A DNA stretch of 55,766 bases from a virus. Below are positions 24,937 to 33,413 of the stretch, piece by piece (the stretch's first letter is position 1; every line of letters starts with the position of its first letter). Position numbers and translations under genes: made by a program. Under the pieces are notes generated by a model. It made no database searches and was not told where the DNA came from. It worked only from the letters and a program-made list of their open reading frames with translations. The stretch is taken from the IMG/VR virus record IMGVR_UViG_3300046171_000083, positions 1 through 55,766 of that record. One strand, 5' to 3'.

Positions 24937-25358
24937 ACTGCAACCTCCTTTCGCTTCTCCTCATTAAAAGAAGCATCTTCCCTAGCCGCTCTCAAATACC
25001 AATCATCAAGACCGAAATCATCATAACCGCTCTCAATCATATCGTAATAGCCGCTTGATGGATGCCGCAAGTTACCTTTGTCGCCATTCATGTCGTAGAT
25101 AATCCAATTGCCGTTGATCTTGCGTCTACCGTATAAAGTCGGGTAGCCTTCAAGCCTATCAAGTGCCTTCAAACAATCGTGGGTAATCTCCCACAATACT
25201 ACAGGCAACACACAATCTGGGTCGTAACGAAAGTCAGCTACGCCCCGAAAAATCAAACGGTGATTGGGCAGATAAAAGCCGCCCATAGGTTTTGCATTCG
25301 GACACCTTGCCGCCATAGCATCGCGGTTTGTGTTCATGCCATACGCTAAATAATACAT
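24933..25358 (-). CDS. Gamma-glutamylcyclotransferase-like protein (GGCT/AIG2 fold)
   Basis: The 141-aa protein has the GGCT signature YLAYGMNTN at residues 3-11, RCPNAKPMGGFYLPNHRLIF (18-37), and the catalytic-Glu segment ALDRLEGYPTLYGR near 68-81. GGCT-fold enzymes release 5-oxoproline from gamma-glutamyl amides. An amidoligase is encoded 2.2 kb away; comparative analyses of amidoligases have noted pairing with GGCT-like proteins, consistent with making and removing isopeptide or gamma-glutamyl tags. Its ends overlap both neighbours by a few bases. The fold is well supported, the substrate is unknown. Confidence 0.85.
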   Translation of the reverse strand: MYYLAYGMNTNRDAMAARCPNAKPMGGFYLPNHRLIFRGVADFRYDPDCVLPVVLWEITHDCLKALDRLEGYPTLYGRRKINGNWIIYDMNGDKGNLRHPSSGYYDMIESGYDDFGLDDWYLRAAREDASFNEEKRKEVAV

Positions 25359-25714
25359 TATGCGTTCTCCTCACATAAACCGTAAGCATCGTAAATTAAA
25401 GCATCTGTCAGCCGTTCCAAATAATCGGGCAAGATACCCTTCACAATAACTTTTTGTGCATAAGACGGTGAGCAATCCGCATCATGCGCGGTATACTTGC
25501 AAAATTCACTGATAACAAAAGAACGAATTGCCTTTTTGTTGTGTGCGTTCTTAGCAATATAATCAACATTTTTACGATAGTGATCTTCACCTAAATAAGA
25601 ACCGTCCAACCATAAACGGAAGTAACGTCTTAAAGGCTCATTAACGCCCATAAAGTCGCCTTGAAATTCTCTAAGAATGCGACCCTTTGCTGTCGTTGTG
25701 TCATAACTAGACAT
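25358..25714 (-). CDS. Early protein of unknown function, first gene of the operon
   Basis: Start at ATG 25714 with AAAGGAGG upstream gives 118 aa (MSSYDTTTAKGRILREFQGD...). It is helical with Tyr/Asp-rich stretches and a few Cys. Its position directly upstream of the GGCT-like gene with a one-base overlap suggests a shared pathway. No family recognised. Confidence 0.6.
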   Translation of the reverse strand: MSSYDTTTAKGRILREFQGDFMGVNEPLRRYFRLWLDGSYLGEDHYRKNVDYIAKNAHNKKAIRSFVISEFCKYTAHDADCSPSYAQKVIVKGILPDYLERLTDALIYDAYGLCEENA

Positions 25715-25744
25715 TTTCTGTCCTCCTTTTACTAGACAGTATAT

Positions 25745-25773
25745 TATATATCCCATACCATCCCAAAGATCAA
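25745..25773 (-). promoter_or_regulatory. Sigma70-like promoter for the - strand GGCT operon
   Basis: On the - strand TTGATC (25773-25768), 17-bp spacer, TATATA (25750-25745). TCCCATAC (25751-25758 on +) abuts the -10 side of the spacer. The first gene starts at 25714. Confidence 0.65.
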
Positions 25774-25829
25774 CCCCTAAATATAAAATAATTTATGAAA
25801 AGTGCCCCCATTGATTTTAAAGGATAATT

Positions 25830-25988
25830 TACGTCAAAAAAATCTACGTCAAAAGTTGACGTAAGTAACGTAACGTAGAATATGTAATAATATCAATGGT
25901 TTACGGGTTTACGTCACTTACGTCAAAAAGTTAATTTGACGTAAATAATGTAATGAAATCAATACGTTATTTTACGTCACCTACGTCA
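25830..25988. repeat. TACGTCA/TGACGTA iteron-like cluster, possible origin or operator
   Basis: Eight exact copies of TACGTCA in either orientation (25830, 25845, 25857 reverse, 25910, 25919, 25937 reverse, 25973, 25982) lie in 159 bp, with partial copies (ACGTA) near 25867-25877. The cluster sits in an AT-rich, gene-free 435-bp gap between divergent operons. It is followed by CCCCCTTATAGGGGGG, a short inverted repeat. Repeated heptamers in a divergent intergenic region usually mark an initiator or regulator binding site; which one cannot be told from sequence. Confidence 0.7.
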
Positions 25989-26149
25989 CCCCCTTATAGG
26001 GGGGTATATATACCTTACCCCCCTGATGTAATGTTGTTGCTGCCACTTTTGATGTTGTGTTGGAAATGTTTGGGATAGATAGCACTTGACGGCAGCAGCG
26101 GATGAGGTAATATAAACCGACAAATTGTTCGGGTAACACGGGGGCCAGT

Positions 26150-26674
26150 ATGCCAAAGGTCGGGGAGCAGGTAGCCAAAGGAGAAAAGAGACTAACGCCG
26201 CCGCAGCAGAAGTTTCTGGATAACTACATTCATAAAGATATGACACAGACCGCAGCAGCTAGGGAGGCAGGGTACAAGAATGCAAATGTCTCAGCAGTGC
26301 AGCTTCTTAATAACCCAAAGGTCAAAGAGCGCATGGAGGAGATGCGCTTAGAGCTTGAAGCAAAGTACGGGGTTTCAATAACCAAATCTGTTCGGGATAT
26401 GCAACGCTTGCGGGATGAGGCATGGCAAGAGGGGAACTTTGGAGCAGCGATTAAAGCCGAGGAACTCAGGTTAAAGGTAACGGGGTTAATGGTTGCCCGT
26501 AGCCATGTAACACACGAACATGTTGACAATCTCAGCCGTGAGCAGATCGTAGAACAGCTTCAAGAGTTTATGGATCGTGCTAAAAACCGCATGATTGACG
26601 TAACACCCGCAGAAAATCCCACAGAACCCGAACAAAATCCTATAACGAACTATAGTCAGGAGGCGGCAGAGTAG
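26150..26674 (+). CDS. terS: Terminase small subunit
   Basis: The 174-aa protein has the N-terminal DNA-binding module of phage TerS: RLTPPQQKFLDNYIHKDMTQ, then TAAAREAGYKNANVSAVQLL and NNPKVKERMEEMR, a helix-turn-helix ending in a long helix. A coiled helical middle and an acidic Pro-rich tail (TPAENPTEPEQNP) follow. TerS recognises viral DNA and loads the large subunit. It is unusually far from terL (about 6.7 kb), across a repeat-rich GC island. Confidence 0.85.
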   Translation: MPKVGEQVAKGEKRLTPPQQKFLDNYIHKDMTQTAAAREAGYKNANVSAVQLLNNPKVKERMEEMRLELEAKYGVSITKSVRDMQRLRDEAWQEGNFGAAIKAEELRLKVTGLMVARSHVTHEHVDNLSREQIVEQLQEFMDRAKNRMIDVTPAENPTEPEQNPITNYSQEAAE

Positions 26675-27245
26675 TCTTTACGCTTGGGGAGGGTGCGTAT
26701 CCGCCCCCCAACCCCGTTTTTTTGACGGAGGAGGCGGGGGAGGAGGAGTTTCGGGGTCCGATAAGCCGAAAAATTGTTCGGGTTACTGCCGAGGCGCTAC
26801 GGGCTTCTCAGGCATACATCGGGTTTCGGGTTGATCTTCCCAGGCGCTTCGGAATTGCCCGAAGAATTGTTCGGGTTATTATACCAGGGCGCTGACAACC
26901 AGGCAAGCAGCTCCAGGGCACTTCTGTCTCCTGGTATCTTCCCGCTGCATTCCCGCTGCCTGGGACAACAACCCGAACAATTGTTCGTTCTCTTCACCGA
27001 GCCTGGGCCATCGGGCCATCGGGGTTCGGGCTTCGGGGTTTCGGGTTCGGGGTTCGGGATATATGTATATATACCCTTATTTATATACATATTATCTATA
27101 ATTTTTTTCTTTTTTTTTAGATTTTTTTAGATTTTTTTGGCAAAAATAATCCGAATAATTTAGGATTTTATGGGATTTTTTACTTGTTATATAAATAAAT
27201 TTATGTCAATAATAGGTATAAACAAAAAAAGAGAGTGAGAAAATT
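26675..27245. other. Gene-free GC-rich repeat tract downstream of terS, candidate pac region
   Basis: No credible gene is seen in 571 bp. The left two thirds are GC-rich and contain several CCGAA-n-AATTGTTCGGG half or full palindromes (26766, 26858, 26970) and a cluster of TTCGGG repeats at about 27020-27058. From 27060 the tract becomes extremely AT-rich with T-runs. A 118-aa frame at 26774 is low complexity (runs of G, F, S and a poly-Phe tail) and is probably not a gene. Its place directly behind terS fits a packaging signal; that is inference. Confidence 0.5.
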
Positions 27246-27575
27246 ATGTTAGATTTTACAATAGACCTACCAACCGATGAAATAGAAAATCTATTTTCCA
27301 ATTTTGACGATGACCATATGGCAATACCTAGTTTGTCACTAGGTCAAAATCATAAAAGCCATAATGAAAAATTTCACGATGATATGTTAGACTTTATCGC
27401 TGATGAAAAACCACCGTCACAAAATATTAAGAATTGGGTTAGTGGTATGCGAATAAGCGGTAAACAACGCCGTAATGAAAAGATTATAGAACGCCGCGCA
27501 AAATATGCGCATAGGGATAACCCAACCCACCAATGGCTAAATATGAACCAATTACAGCAATTAATAAATCAATAA
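27246..27575 (+). CDS. Unknown protein preceding the amidoligase
   Basis: A 109-aa protein with an acidic N-terminal half (MLDFTIDLPTDEIENLFSNF, DDDHMAIPS) and a basic second half (GMRISGKQRRNEKIIERRAK). It has the same AAAGA-AGTGAG-type leader as the amidoligase gene 24 bp downstream and is probably co-transcribed. It might be a substrate or partner of the ligase; that is untested. Confidence 0.55.
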   Translation: MLDFTIDLPTDEIENLFSNFDDDHMAIPSLSLGQNHKSHNEKFHDDMLDFIADEKPPSQNIKNWVSGMRISGKQRRNEKIIERRAKYAHRDNPTHQWLNMNQLQQLINQ

Positions 27576-27598
27576 AAAAAAGATAGTGAGATATAATT

Positions 27599-28666
27599 AT
27601 GACCTTAACATTTGGAATAGAAATAGAAACGTACCGCAATTCAGTTAGCATTGTTCAAAGCGCATTACATAATAACGGCATAAAAGGCTGTTTAGTAAAA
27701 CCCGATGGAACGCCTAGTGTGGATGCCGAAATAGTATTGCCACCGATAACATTATGCCAAGTTGGTAAAGAATACCTTGAAAGCGTTTGTACTGTATTGA
27801 GTAACGCGGATTGCCGCATTAATCAATCATGTGGATTGCACGTTCACATAGGCAACGCGCCACTAGCCGACACAACTCACGCGGCACGTTTTACAGGCGA
27901 TAGTATTTTACATACTGAGCGTACAGGCCGTTTTTTATCAGAGCATGGCGATACTTTTGAGTTTCCAATAGTAAAAGATTTAAATTGGCGTTGGGAACGT
28001 CAACAAAATATTATCAATGGCATGTTTCCTAGATCTCGCACCAATAACAGATATTGCAAACCATTGAACGCCACCAAAATTGAAAACGCCAATACTATTA
28101 GCGAATTAAATCATGGCAAGTTTTACGCTATTAACCTTGATACTTGGCGTAACGGTACCATAGAATTTAGGCAGCATAGCGGCACGATTGAAGCCGACAA
28201 AATTTGGCGTTGGATGCAATTCTTAGACAATTTTGTTAATTGGACGATTGAAGCAAGAGTTGAACAAGGCAATAGATCGACAACGATTGAAACGCCTATC
28301 GCGCCATTTCGCAATGGTTCAAGAGTTGGCGTTCAATATACTATGATGCGAAATGACAACGGCGTATCAACTCGAGAAATTATGGATGCAACAGGTTGTA
28401 GCGAACAACGCGTTCGCGCCGCCGTTTCCGAAATTAGACAACGCGTTGGTGATAATGCTGTAGTCACTCATACGCAACAATCCAACGGCGCTAGATATGG
28501 TGATGGTACGGATCTTACACGTTATCAAGTTCTACAAACTATTGAGAGCGAGACAAACGGCGTGACATTACTTCCCGAAAATAGAATTGGCATACCTAGC
28601 ATTTGGGCGGGATTGGACGATAGCGAGTTCGAGCATTGGCAAAATAGAATATCCGCGCTGCGATAG
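27599..28666 (+). CDS. Putative amidoligase (COOH-NH2 ligase, glutamine-synthetase-like fold)
   Basis: The 355-aa protein shows the diagnostic motifs of the phage/plasmid amidoligase family: TFGIEIETY at residues 3-11 (metal/ATP-binding acidic residues), INQSCGLHVHIGN near 77-89, and GTIEFRQHSGTIEADKIWRW near 181-200. These align with the glutamine-synthetase-like amidoligase family (PF12224) predicted to join an amine to a carboxylate on peptides or proteins. The last 100 residues are an extra region possibly containing a winged-helix-like segment (TREIMDATGCSEQRVRAAVS). A GGCT-like gene is encoded nearby. ATP-dependent ligation is expected; the substrate is unknown. Confidence 0.85.
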   Translation: MTLTFGIEIETYRNSVSIVQSALHNNGIKGCLVKPDGTPSVDAEIVLPPITLCQVGKEYLESVCTVLSNADCRINQSCGLHVHIGNAPLADTTHAARFTGDSILHTERTGRFLSEHGDTFEFPIVKDLNWRWERQQNIINGMFPRSRTNNRYCKPLNATKIENANTISELNHGKFYAINLDTWRNGTIEFRQHSGTIEADKIWRWMQFLDNFVNWTIEARVEQGNRSTTIETPIAPFRNGSRVGVQYTMMRNDNGVSTREIMDATGCSEQRVRAAVSEIRQRVGDNAVVTHTQQSNGARYGDGTDLTRYQVLQTIESETNGVTLLPENRIGIPSIWAGLDDSEFEHWQNRISALR

Positions 28667-28684
28667 GGCAGCGCATAAAATTAA

Positions 28685-28710
28685 GAGCGGGCATTGCCCG
28701 CTTTTTTTTT
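28685..28710 (+). terminator. Rho-independent terminator after the amidoligase
   Basis: GCGGGC (28687-28692), loop ATT, GCCCGC (28696-28701), then nine T. Confidence 0.9.
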
Positions 28711-28713
28711 GCA

Positions 28714-28954
28714 AGGTACCCTAAGCAATATGAACAATTGTTCGGATTATCGGGGCGGGCAGGTATGGTCCCCCCCTGTTTGTACTTGTGTCGGTCAGTC
28801 AGCTTACACTAAGTTTTCCACCAACAGCCACCACAAAAAAATTTTTTAAAAAAAATCGCAAGGTACCCTATAGACATTAGGACTCCCCCATAAAGGGGGG
28901 TGTCCATGTCTGTCTGTCTTAGGTACCCTACCCTTCCCCTTGACAGGTACCCTA
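28714..28954. repeat. Four AGGTACCCTA repeats upstream of the 29-kb promoter
   Basis: The decamer AGGTACCCTA is found at 28714, 28861, 28921 and 28945, the last within the spacer of the promoter at 28940. The two first copies are each preceded by GCA. Between them lie a GGGGAG-type palindrome region (TCCCCC/GGGGGG at 28883-28900) and A/T tracts. A repeated decamer overlapping a promoter suggests operator sites for a phage regulator. The gap 28711-29000 holds no gene. Confidence 0.65.
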
Positions 28955-28968
28955 GACAGTCCCATAAT
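28940..28968 (+). promoter_or_regulatory. Strong sigma70-like promoter
   Basis: TTGACA (28940-28945), 17-bp spacer, CATAAT (28963-28968). TCCCATAA overlaps the -10, and one AGGTACCCTA copy lies in the spacer. The downstream gene starts at 29001 after AAGGAGAAAAGG. Confidence 0.75.
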
Positions 28969-29000
28969 ATGCTAAACATTAGTAATAAGGAGAAAAGGTT

Positions 29001-29264
29001 ATGGCTAGTTTTGCATTTTTTAGCAAGAATTGTAGTAGTGCGGATTCTGTCTGCATTAATATAGATCAGATTTCGTATTTTACGGAGTTACCATTCGGCA
29101 ACGATAGAGGCACTAGAATATATTTTACTTTTACTGATGAAGATGGTGATCCTTGTTATATTGATGTTATGGGCAATGTAAATGCGACTGAGCGTCAAAT
29201 TATGAAGGTTCATAAAAGGTTTGGTAATGATTTAAACTTAACGCGAGAACCAATTGATGCCTAG
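29001..29264 (+). CDS. Small conserved-looking protein, unknown function
   Basis: An 87-aa protein with a strong ribosome site. It is beta-rich with an acidic turn (TFTDEDGDPCYIDVMGNV) and three Cys. It has its own promoter with operator-like repeats and overlaps the next gene by 8 bp. Unknown family. Confidence 0.6.
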   Translation: MASFAFFSKNCSSADSVCINIDQISYFTELPFGNDRGTRIYFTFTDEDGDPCYIDVMGNVNATERQIMKVHKRFGNDLNLTREPIDA

Positions 29265-29493
29265 ATATAAGTTAGATTATTGTGAAGTTCTTGAGTTTGA
29301 GGCGCAGACTGCGAGTGAGGTTGTGCCGTTTATTGCTGTGAGTCATATGATGGGTGGCGAGAGCGAGTTAAAGTTTGTTCGTAGGTTAGCGATTGAGATG
29401 TGCGAGTATAACGGCAAGAATTATTGTTATTCTAATAGGCATAGGTTGGCAAAAAGCATGATGAAGAATGGATTGTTAGAGTGTGTTGATTAA
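29257..29493 (+). CDS. Small protein, unknown function
   Basis: Start ATG 29257 overlaps the end of the upstream gene; 78 aa, basic and Met-rich (SHMMGGESELKFVRRLAIEM..., NRHRLAKSMMKNGL). No family is recognised. It ends the short operon driven by the 28940 promoter, unless that continues into the proline-rich genes. Confidence 0.5.
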   Translation: MPRYKLDYCEVLEFEAQTASEVVPFIAVSHMMGGESELKFVRRLAIEMCEYNGKNYCYSNRHRLAKSMMKNGLLECVD

Positions 29494-29541
29494 ATTTTAA
29501 CTTGCTGTTAGGATGTCGTTAAATTTTATAGGGGTTTAATT

Positions 29542-30489
29542 ATGAACCAATTAGATTTAATCAATCAAATAATGAGCAGACGGCGAAATGTTTTTAATGA
29601 CAGGCGTGGATTAGGATCTTCTAGAACTATGAACCCTAGACAGATAGCGATTTTAAAATATTTACAAAATAGGGATAGGAGCAGGGGTCCGAGGGGGATT
29701 AATTTGCCTGGAGTTCCAGGTGCTCGTTATATAGACACGATACGCAATCCTGATAGGAGGATGCCTAATCCTCTTCCGCCGAATGTAATGCCAGAGCCTT
29801 TGCCACCTGCGGATGATTTCCGTCCTAGGCTACCAAATTTGCCGCCTATTTATCGCGGTGGACCTGCTCTTCCGCCGAATATGCCTACAATTCCTATTCC
29901 TCGTGATCCTGAAGACTACCGATTAGATCCTCCTATGCCGTATCCTCCTATTAATGCGCCTCGTCCTCCGAATGCTACTCAGCCTTTACCCCTTCCTTTT
30001 ACAGATGAGCAGAAAAAAATTGATGCAATTAAAAAAAGGATAGACGATATTATCCGAAATCCTCGACCTCCTGTGACGCGTCCTATGCCAATGCCTCCTG
30101 TAGCACGACCTCCTATGGCACAGCCTGTAGTTAATCCTGCGCCACAGCCGAGGGTTACACCTACGCCTTCGCCGCCTATGACTCCACCTTCATCTGTTAA
30201 TACGACTCCTAATCTTTCGTATCCGTATCAGCAACCCTATCAACAGCCTTACCAACAACCATACCAACAGCCATATCAGCAACCATACCAACAACCGTAT
30301 GGTCAGCCATATCAGCAGCCGTATCAAAGTCCTCTTTCTGGTTTTGGTCTTGGCGCTATGTTTGGTAGCACTTCACCTACATATGGTGGGGGTATGGGTA
30401 ATTTTGGGAGTGTTTATGGAACGTATAACAATAGTTATGGCGGTTCTCAGAATCAATTTCAAAGTCAGCCTTCGCAGCCTCAGTATTAA
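29542..30489 (+). CDS. Proline/glutamine-rich repeat protein
   Basis: A 315-aa protein. After a basic N-terminus (DLINQIMSRRRNVFNDRRG) about 200 residues are Pro-rich, and residues 228-268 are seven or eight tandem PYQQ tetrapeptide-like units (QQPYQQPYQQPYQ pattern), followed by a Gly/Tyr-rich end. It must be largely disordered. It heads the structural gene block next to a second Pro/Met-rich protein, suggesting a virion role. Tandem DNA repeats in the PYQQ region may cause length variation. Confidence 0.6.
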   Translation: MNQLDLINQIMSRRRNVFNDRRGLGSSRTMNPRQIAILKYLQNRDRSRGPRGINLPGVPGARYIDTIRNPDRRMPNPLPPNVMPEPLPPADDFRPRLPNLPPIYRGGPALPPNMPTIPIPRDPEDYRLDPPMPYPPINAPRPPNATQPLPLPFTDEQKKIDAIKKRIDDIIRNPRPPVTRPMPMPPVARPPMAQPVVNPAPQPRVTPTPSPPMTPPSSVNTTPNLSYPYQQPYQQPYQQPYQQPYQQPYQQPYGQPYQQPYQSPLSGFGLGAMFGSTSPTYGGGMGNFGSVYGTYNNSYGGSQNQFQSQPSQPQY

Positions 30490-30499
30490 GGAGATTTAG

Positions 30500-33410
30500 A
30501 TGCCGATTCCCGTAAAGACAGGTATGCCAGGTACACCTCCTCCGATGGGTGGCCCACCTCCTCCGATTGGCGGAACGCCACCGATGGTTCCGATGGGTGG
30601 TCCTGGTACTTTTCCTGTACCGCAGGGTGGCAATCCGTTTGCGCCTATGCCACCTATGCCATTGGCGGGTATGCCTCCTCCGCAGCCTCAGATGGCGCAG
30701 CCTCAGATGCCACAGCAGGGTTCAAATGCGCCTAGAAGGAGGCGTTTTGGTGACTCGTTAGAGAGTATGATGAACCGCAATATGTTTGCGGCGCAGCAGC
30801 GTCCGTTACCGATGCCACAACGTCCACCTCAGATGATGCCGCAACAGCGTATGGTTGCGCCTAACACGCCTATGATGAGAACGCCAACGCCGCGTCCTAT
30901 GCAGATGGGCGGTATAGTTGGTGGTTTAGGTCCGATTACGAATGATTCTAGAACTAGGCTTGGCGATACTCAGTATTTTGACGATGGTGGTGCTGTTAAT
31001 AGATTTGATCCTGATACGAGCACTTATGAGATTGGCGATTCATCTTTTACGATGGGCGATACATACGGCGAGGAGGAATTACCTGCTAGTGTTGCGTATT
31101 CAAAACAGGTTCAGGAGAACAGGGAGGCTCAAGGTTTACCTACTAATGAGTCTAGTGCTTGGAATTTGTATCAAAAGGGTGAGCATTGGAGTCAGCAATA
31201 TCAAGCTCAAGACCCCTGTTGAAGAGCAGAAGAGCCCTGTTGAGGTAATAGATCCTGTTGAGAAAATAGATCCTGTTGAGGAAGTTAAGCCTGTTGAGGA
31301 GGTTCAGCCTTCTGTATCTTACTCTCCTGTTGTTCAACAGCCTGTTGTTCAGGAGCCTATTAACTATGACAATTTCACAGGAGATATTGGTTCAATTACT
31401 GGTGGTTATCCAGAGGGTCAGCAAACATATGAGATGTCTGCTTTATATGGTCCTAAAATAAACATTCCAAAATATGAATCTAAGTTTGTTCAAGACCCTG
31501 TAACTAACACTTTAACGACTACAGCGGGTCCGACAATGACTGCGGTTAGTCCTATTGGTGCTATTAATTTACCTGCGAGTCCGATTGAATTTAATATTTT
31601 CGATTATTTAGTAGATCCTGTGTATGGGTCAATAAATGACGATGATGATGTTGAAGAGTTTGAGGACGGTGGCATTGTTCAGTATTTTGCGAATGGCGGT
31701 AATGCGAATGCGCAAGCTGCGGCGAGTATGATGTCTGCGGGTATTGGGAATGTTGGCGGCAAGGCGATTACGTCAGAGGCTCAAAGTGTACAAGATAGTT
31801 TTTCTGATGCATCTAGTAGACGAAAGAGAAGAAGACGTAGAAGAAAAGCTAGAGAAGAGGCTGAGAGGTTAGCGTCAGAACAATTAGCGTTAGAATCAGC
31901 GGCACAGCAGAATAATCCTAACATAGATGGTCCGATGGAGAGTGCTTTACAGAATTACGGTGGCACGGCTTTTCAGAGTGCTGCTACTCTTCCTCCTTCT
32001 TCTGATGTAACTCCAGAGATTTTTGTTCCAGAAGTTGGTGCTGAATCAGGTTTTGCATCAAATTTTATGAACATAGAGCGACCTGATAGGATTTTAGACA
32101 GGGAGGCGGCGCTGTTCCCAGATTTGCGAGATGATGATCCTGCTTTAACGCAGAACATTATACCATCTGAAGTTGACCCTGGATCTCAATATACTTATGA
32201 CCAAGGCGCGATTGGTTTTGGTGATAACCAAGATATTACTAATCCAGATTTGGGTGCAGGCGCTGATGTTGATCAATCTGGCGTTGGCCTTCCTTCTGGA
32301 ATATATTCTCCTGAAATGATTAGGCTAAATTTTGGTATGGATGATAAAGCTGAATTTCCTGCTTTACCAGGCAACAGAGAGTTTAAGCCTGAAGGCACTC
32401 AGATTGCGCCCGAAGCGGCAACGGTAACTCCTACTGAAAACTTTGAGAGCACTAGGGCGATGTTGGAGTCAAATGTTTTTGACCCTGACAAACTTGATCC
32501 GAGGGGCGATCAGATTGTATCACCAACTGGGACAGGAATAGGACAAAAAATTACTCCACCGAAAGCAATTACAGGCGTTGATGCTCAAGCGGATCAATAC
32601 AGACCTTCAGTAAACGCTGCGGAAGCTGCTTATTTGCAAGAAGCTTTGGATCAGCAAATTGAATATAATGATGAAGGTGAATTAGTTGCCTCAGATCCAA
32701 ATTTTCTTGAAGAAGTTTTTGGTAAAGTTATTAAAAATTTAACATTTAATATGTATGATCCTAATAATCCTCAGAAGAAAGAGGACGCCAAGGCTATCTT
32801 AGATGCTTATAGGGAAACTGGTAAATTTGTTTATGATGGCAAAGAATTGAGTCTTACTGAACTTATAAAAGCGTCAAAAGACGAGGGCATTCAACCTGCT
32901 GTGATTGGTGTTGAGGGTGCAGATGGAACTGTTGGCTTTGACGATGGCACAGGCTTTAGAAACATCATGGGCGATTATGATATGGGCAAGGGCATAGGCA
33001 GTGATACGGAAAATATCCTAACTGGCTCTACAGATATATTTGGCGGTGGTGATAATCTTACAGACATAACAACAACTGGTGGTGATGACCGTTCAGATGG
33101 GCCAGATACAGGCTTCATAACTGATGAAGATGGCAACATTATTTGTAACACTGAAGGGTATGTTCATAATCCTGAAACAAATATGTGTGAACCTGCAAAA
33201 GAAGAAGAGGAAGGTGAGTCTAGCGGATCGCCCTCAATTGATATTGGTAAAGTGGGGCCAACAGAGAGTTTTGAGGATATTATGAAGCGAGTTGTAGTAG
33301 CTGCGCCAAACATTGCTCCTATATCTGCAAATGTTCAGCCTATGCAAGAGGGTGGCATGGCAGGTTTAAATCGCGCTGCGGATAATTTTTTGCAGGCTCT
33401 CGCGGGGTAA
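30500..33410 (+). CDS. Long Pro/Met-rich then acidic protein, interrupted by a +1 shift near 31213
   Basis: The first frame (30500-31222) starts MPIPVKTGMPGTPPPMGGPP and ends ...QYQAQDPC; the second continues from the PVE repeats (TPVEEQKSPVEVIDPVEKID...) to 33410. Deleting one C from the CCCC at 31211-31214 links QAQDP to VEEQKSPVE, giving about 969 aa. A six-fold PVE repeat follows the join. Elements such as QMGGIVGGLG, FEDGGIVQYFANGGN and MQEGGMAGLNRAADNFLQAL are typical of marine phage virion-associated proteins. It immediately precedes terL. Function unknown. Confidence 0.6.
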
Positions 33411-33413
33411 CTT

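Noticed and set aside
26774-27130. 118-aa plus-strand frame
   Set aside because: Low complexity, dominated by TTCGGG repeats and a poly-Phe end, with no ribosome site.
28667-29000. tRNA gene
   Set aside because: The hairpins are a terminator and a CCCCC/GGGGG inverted repeat; no cloverleaf could be formed.
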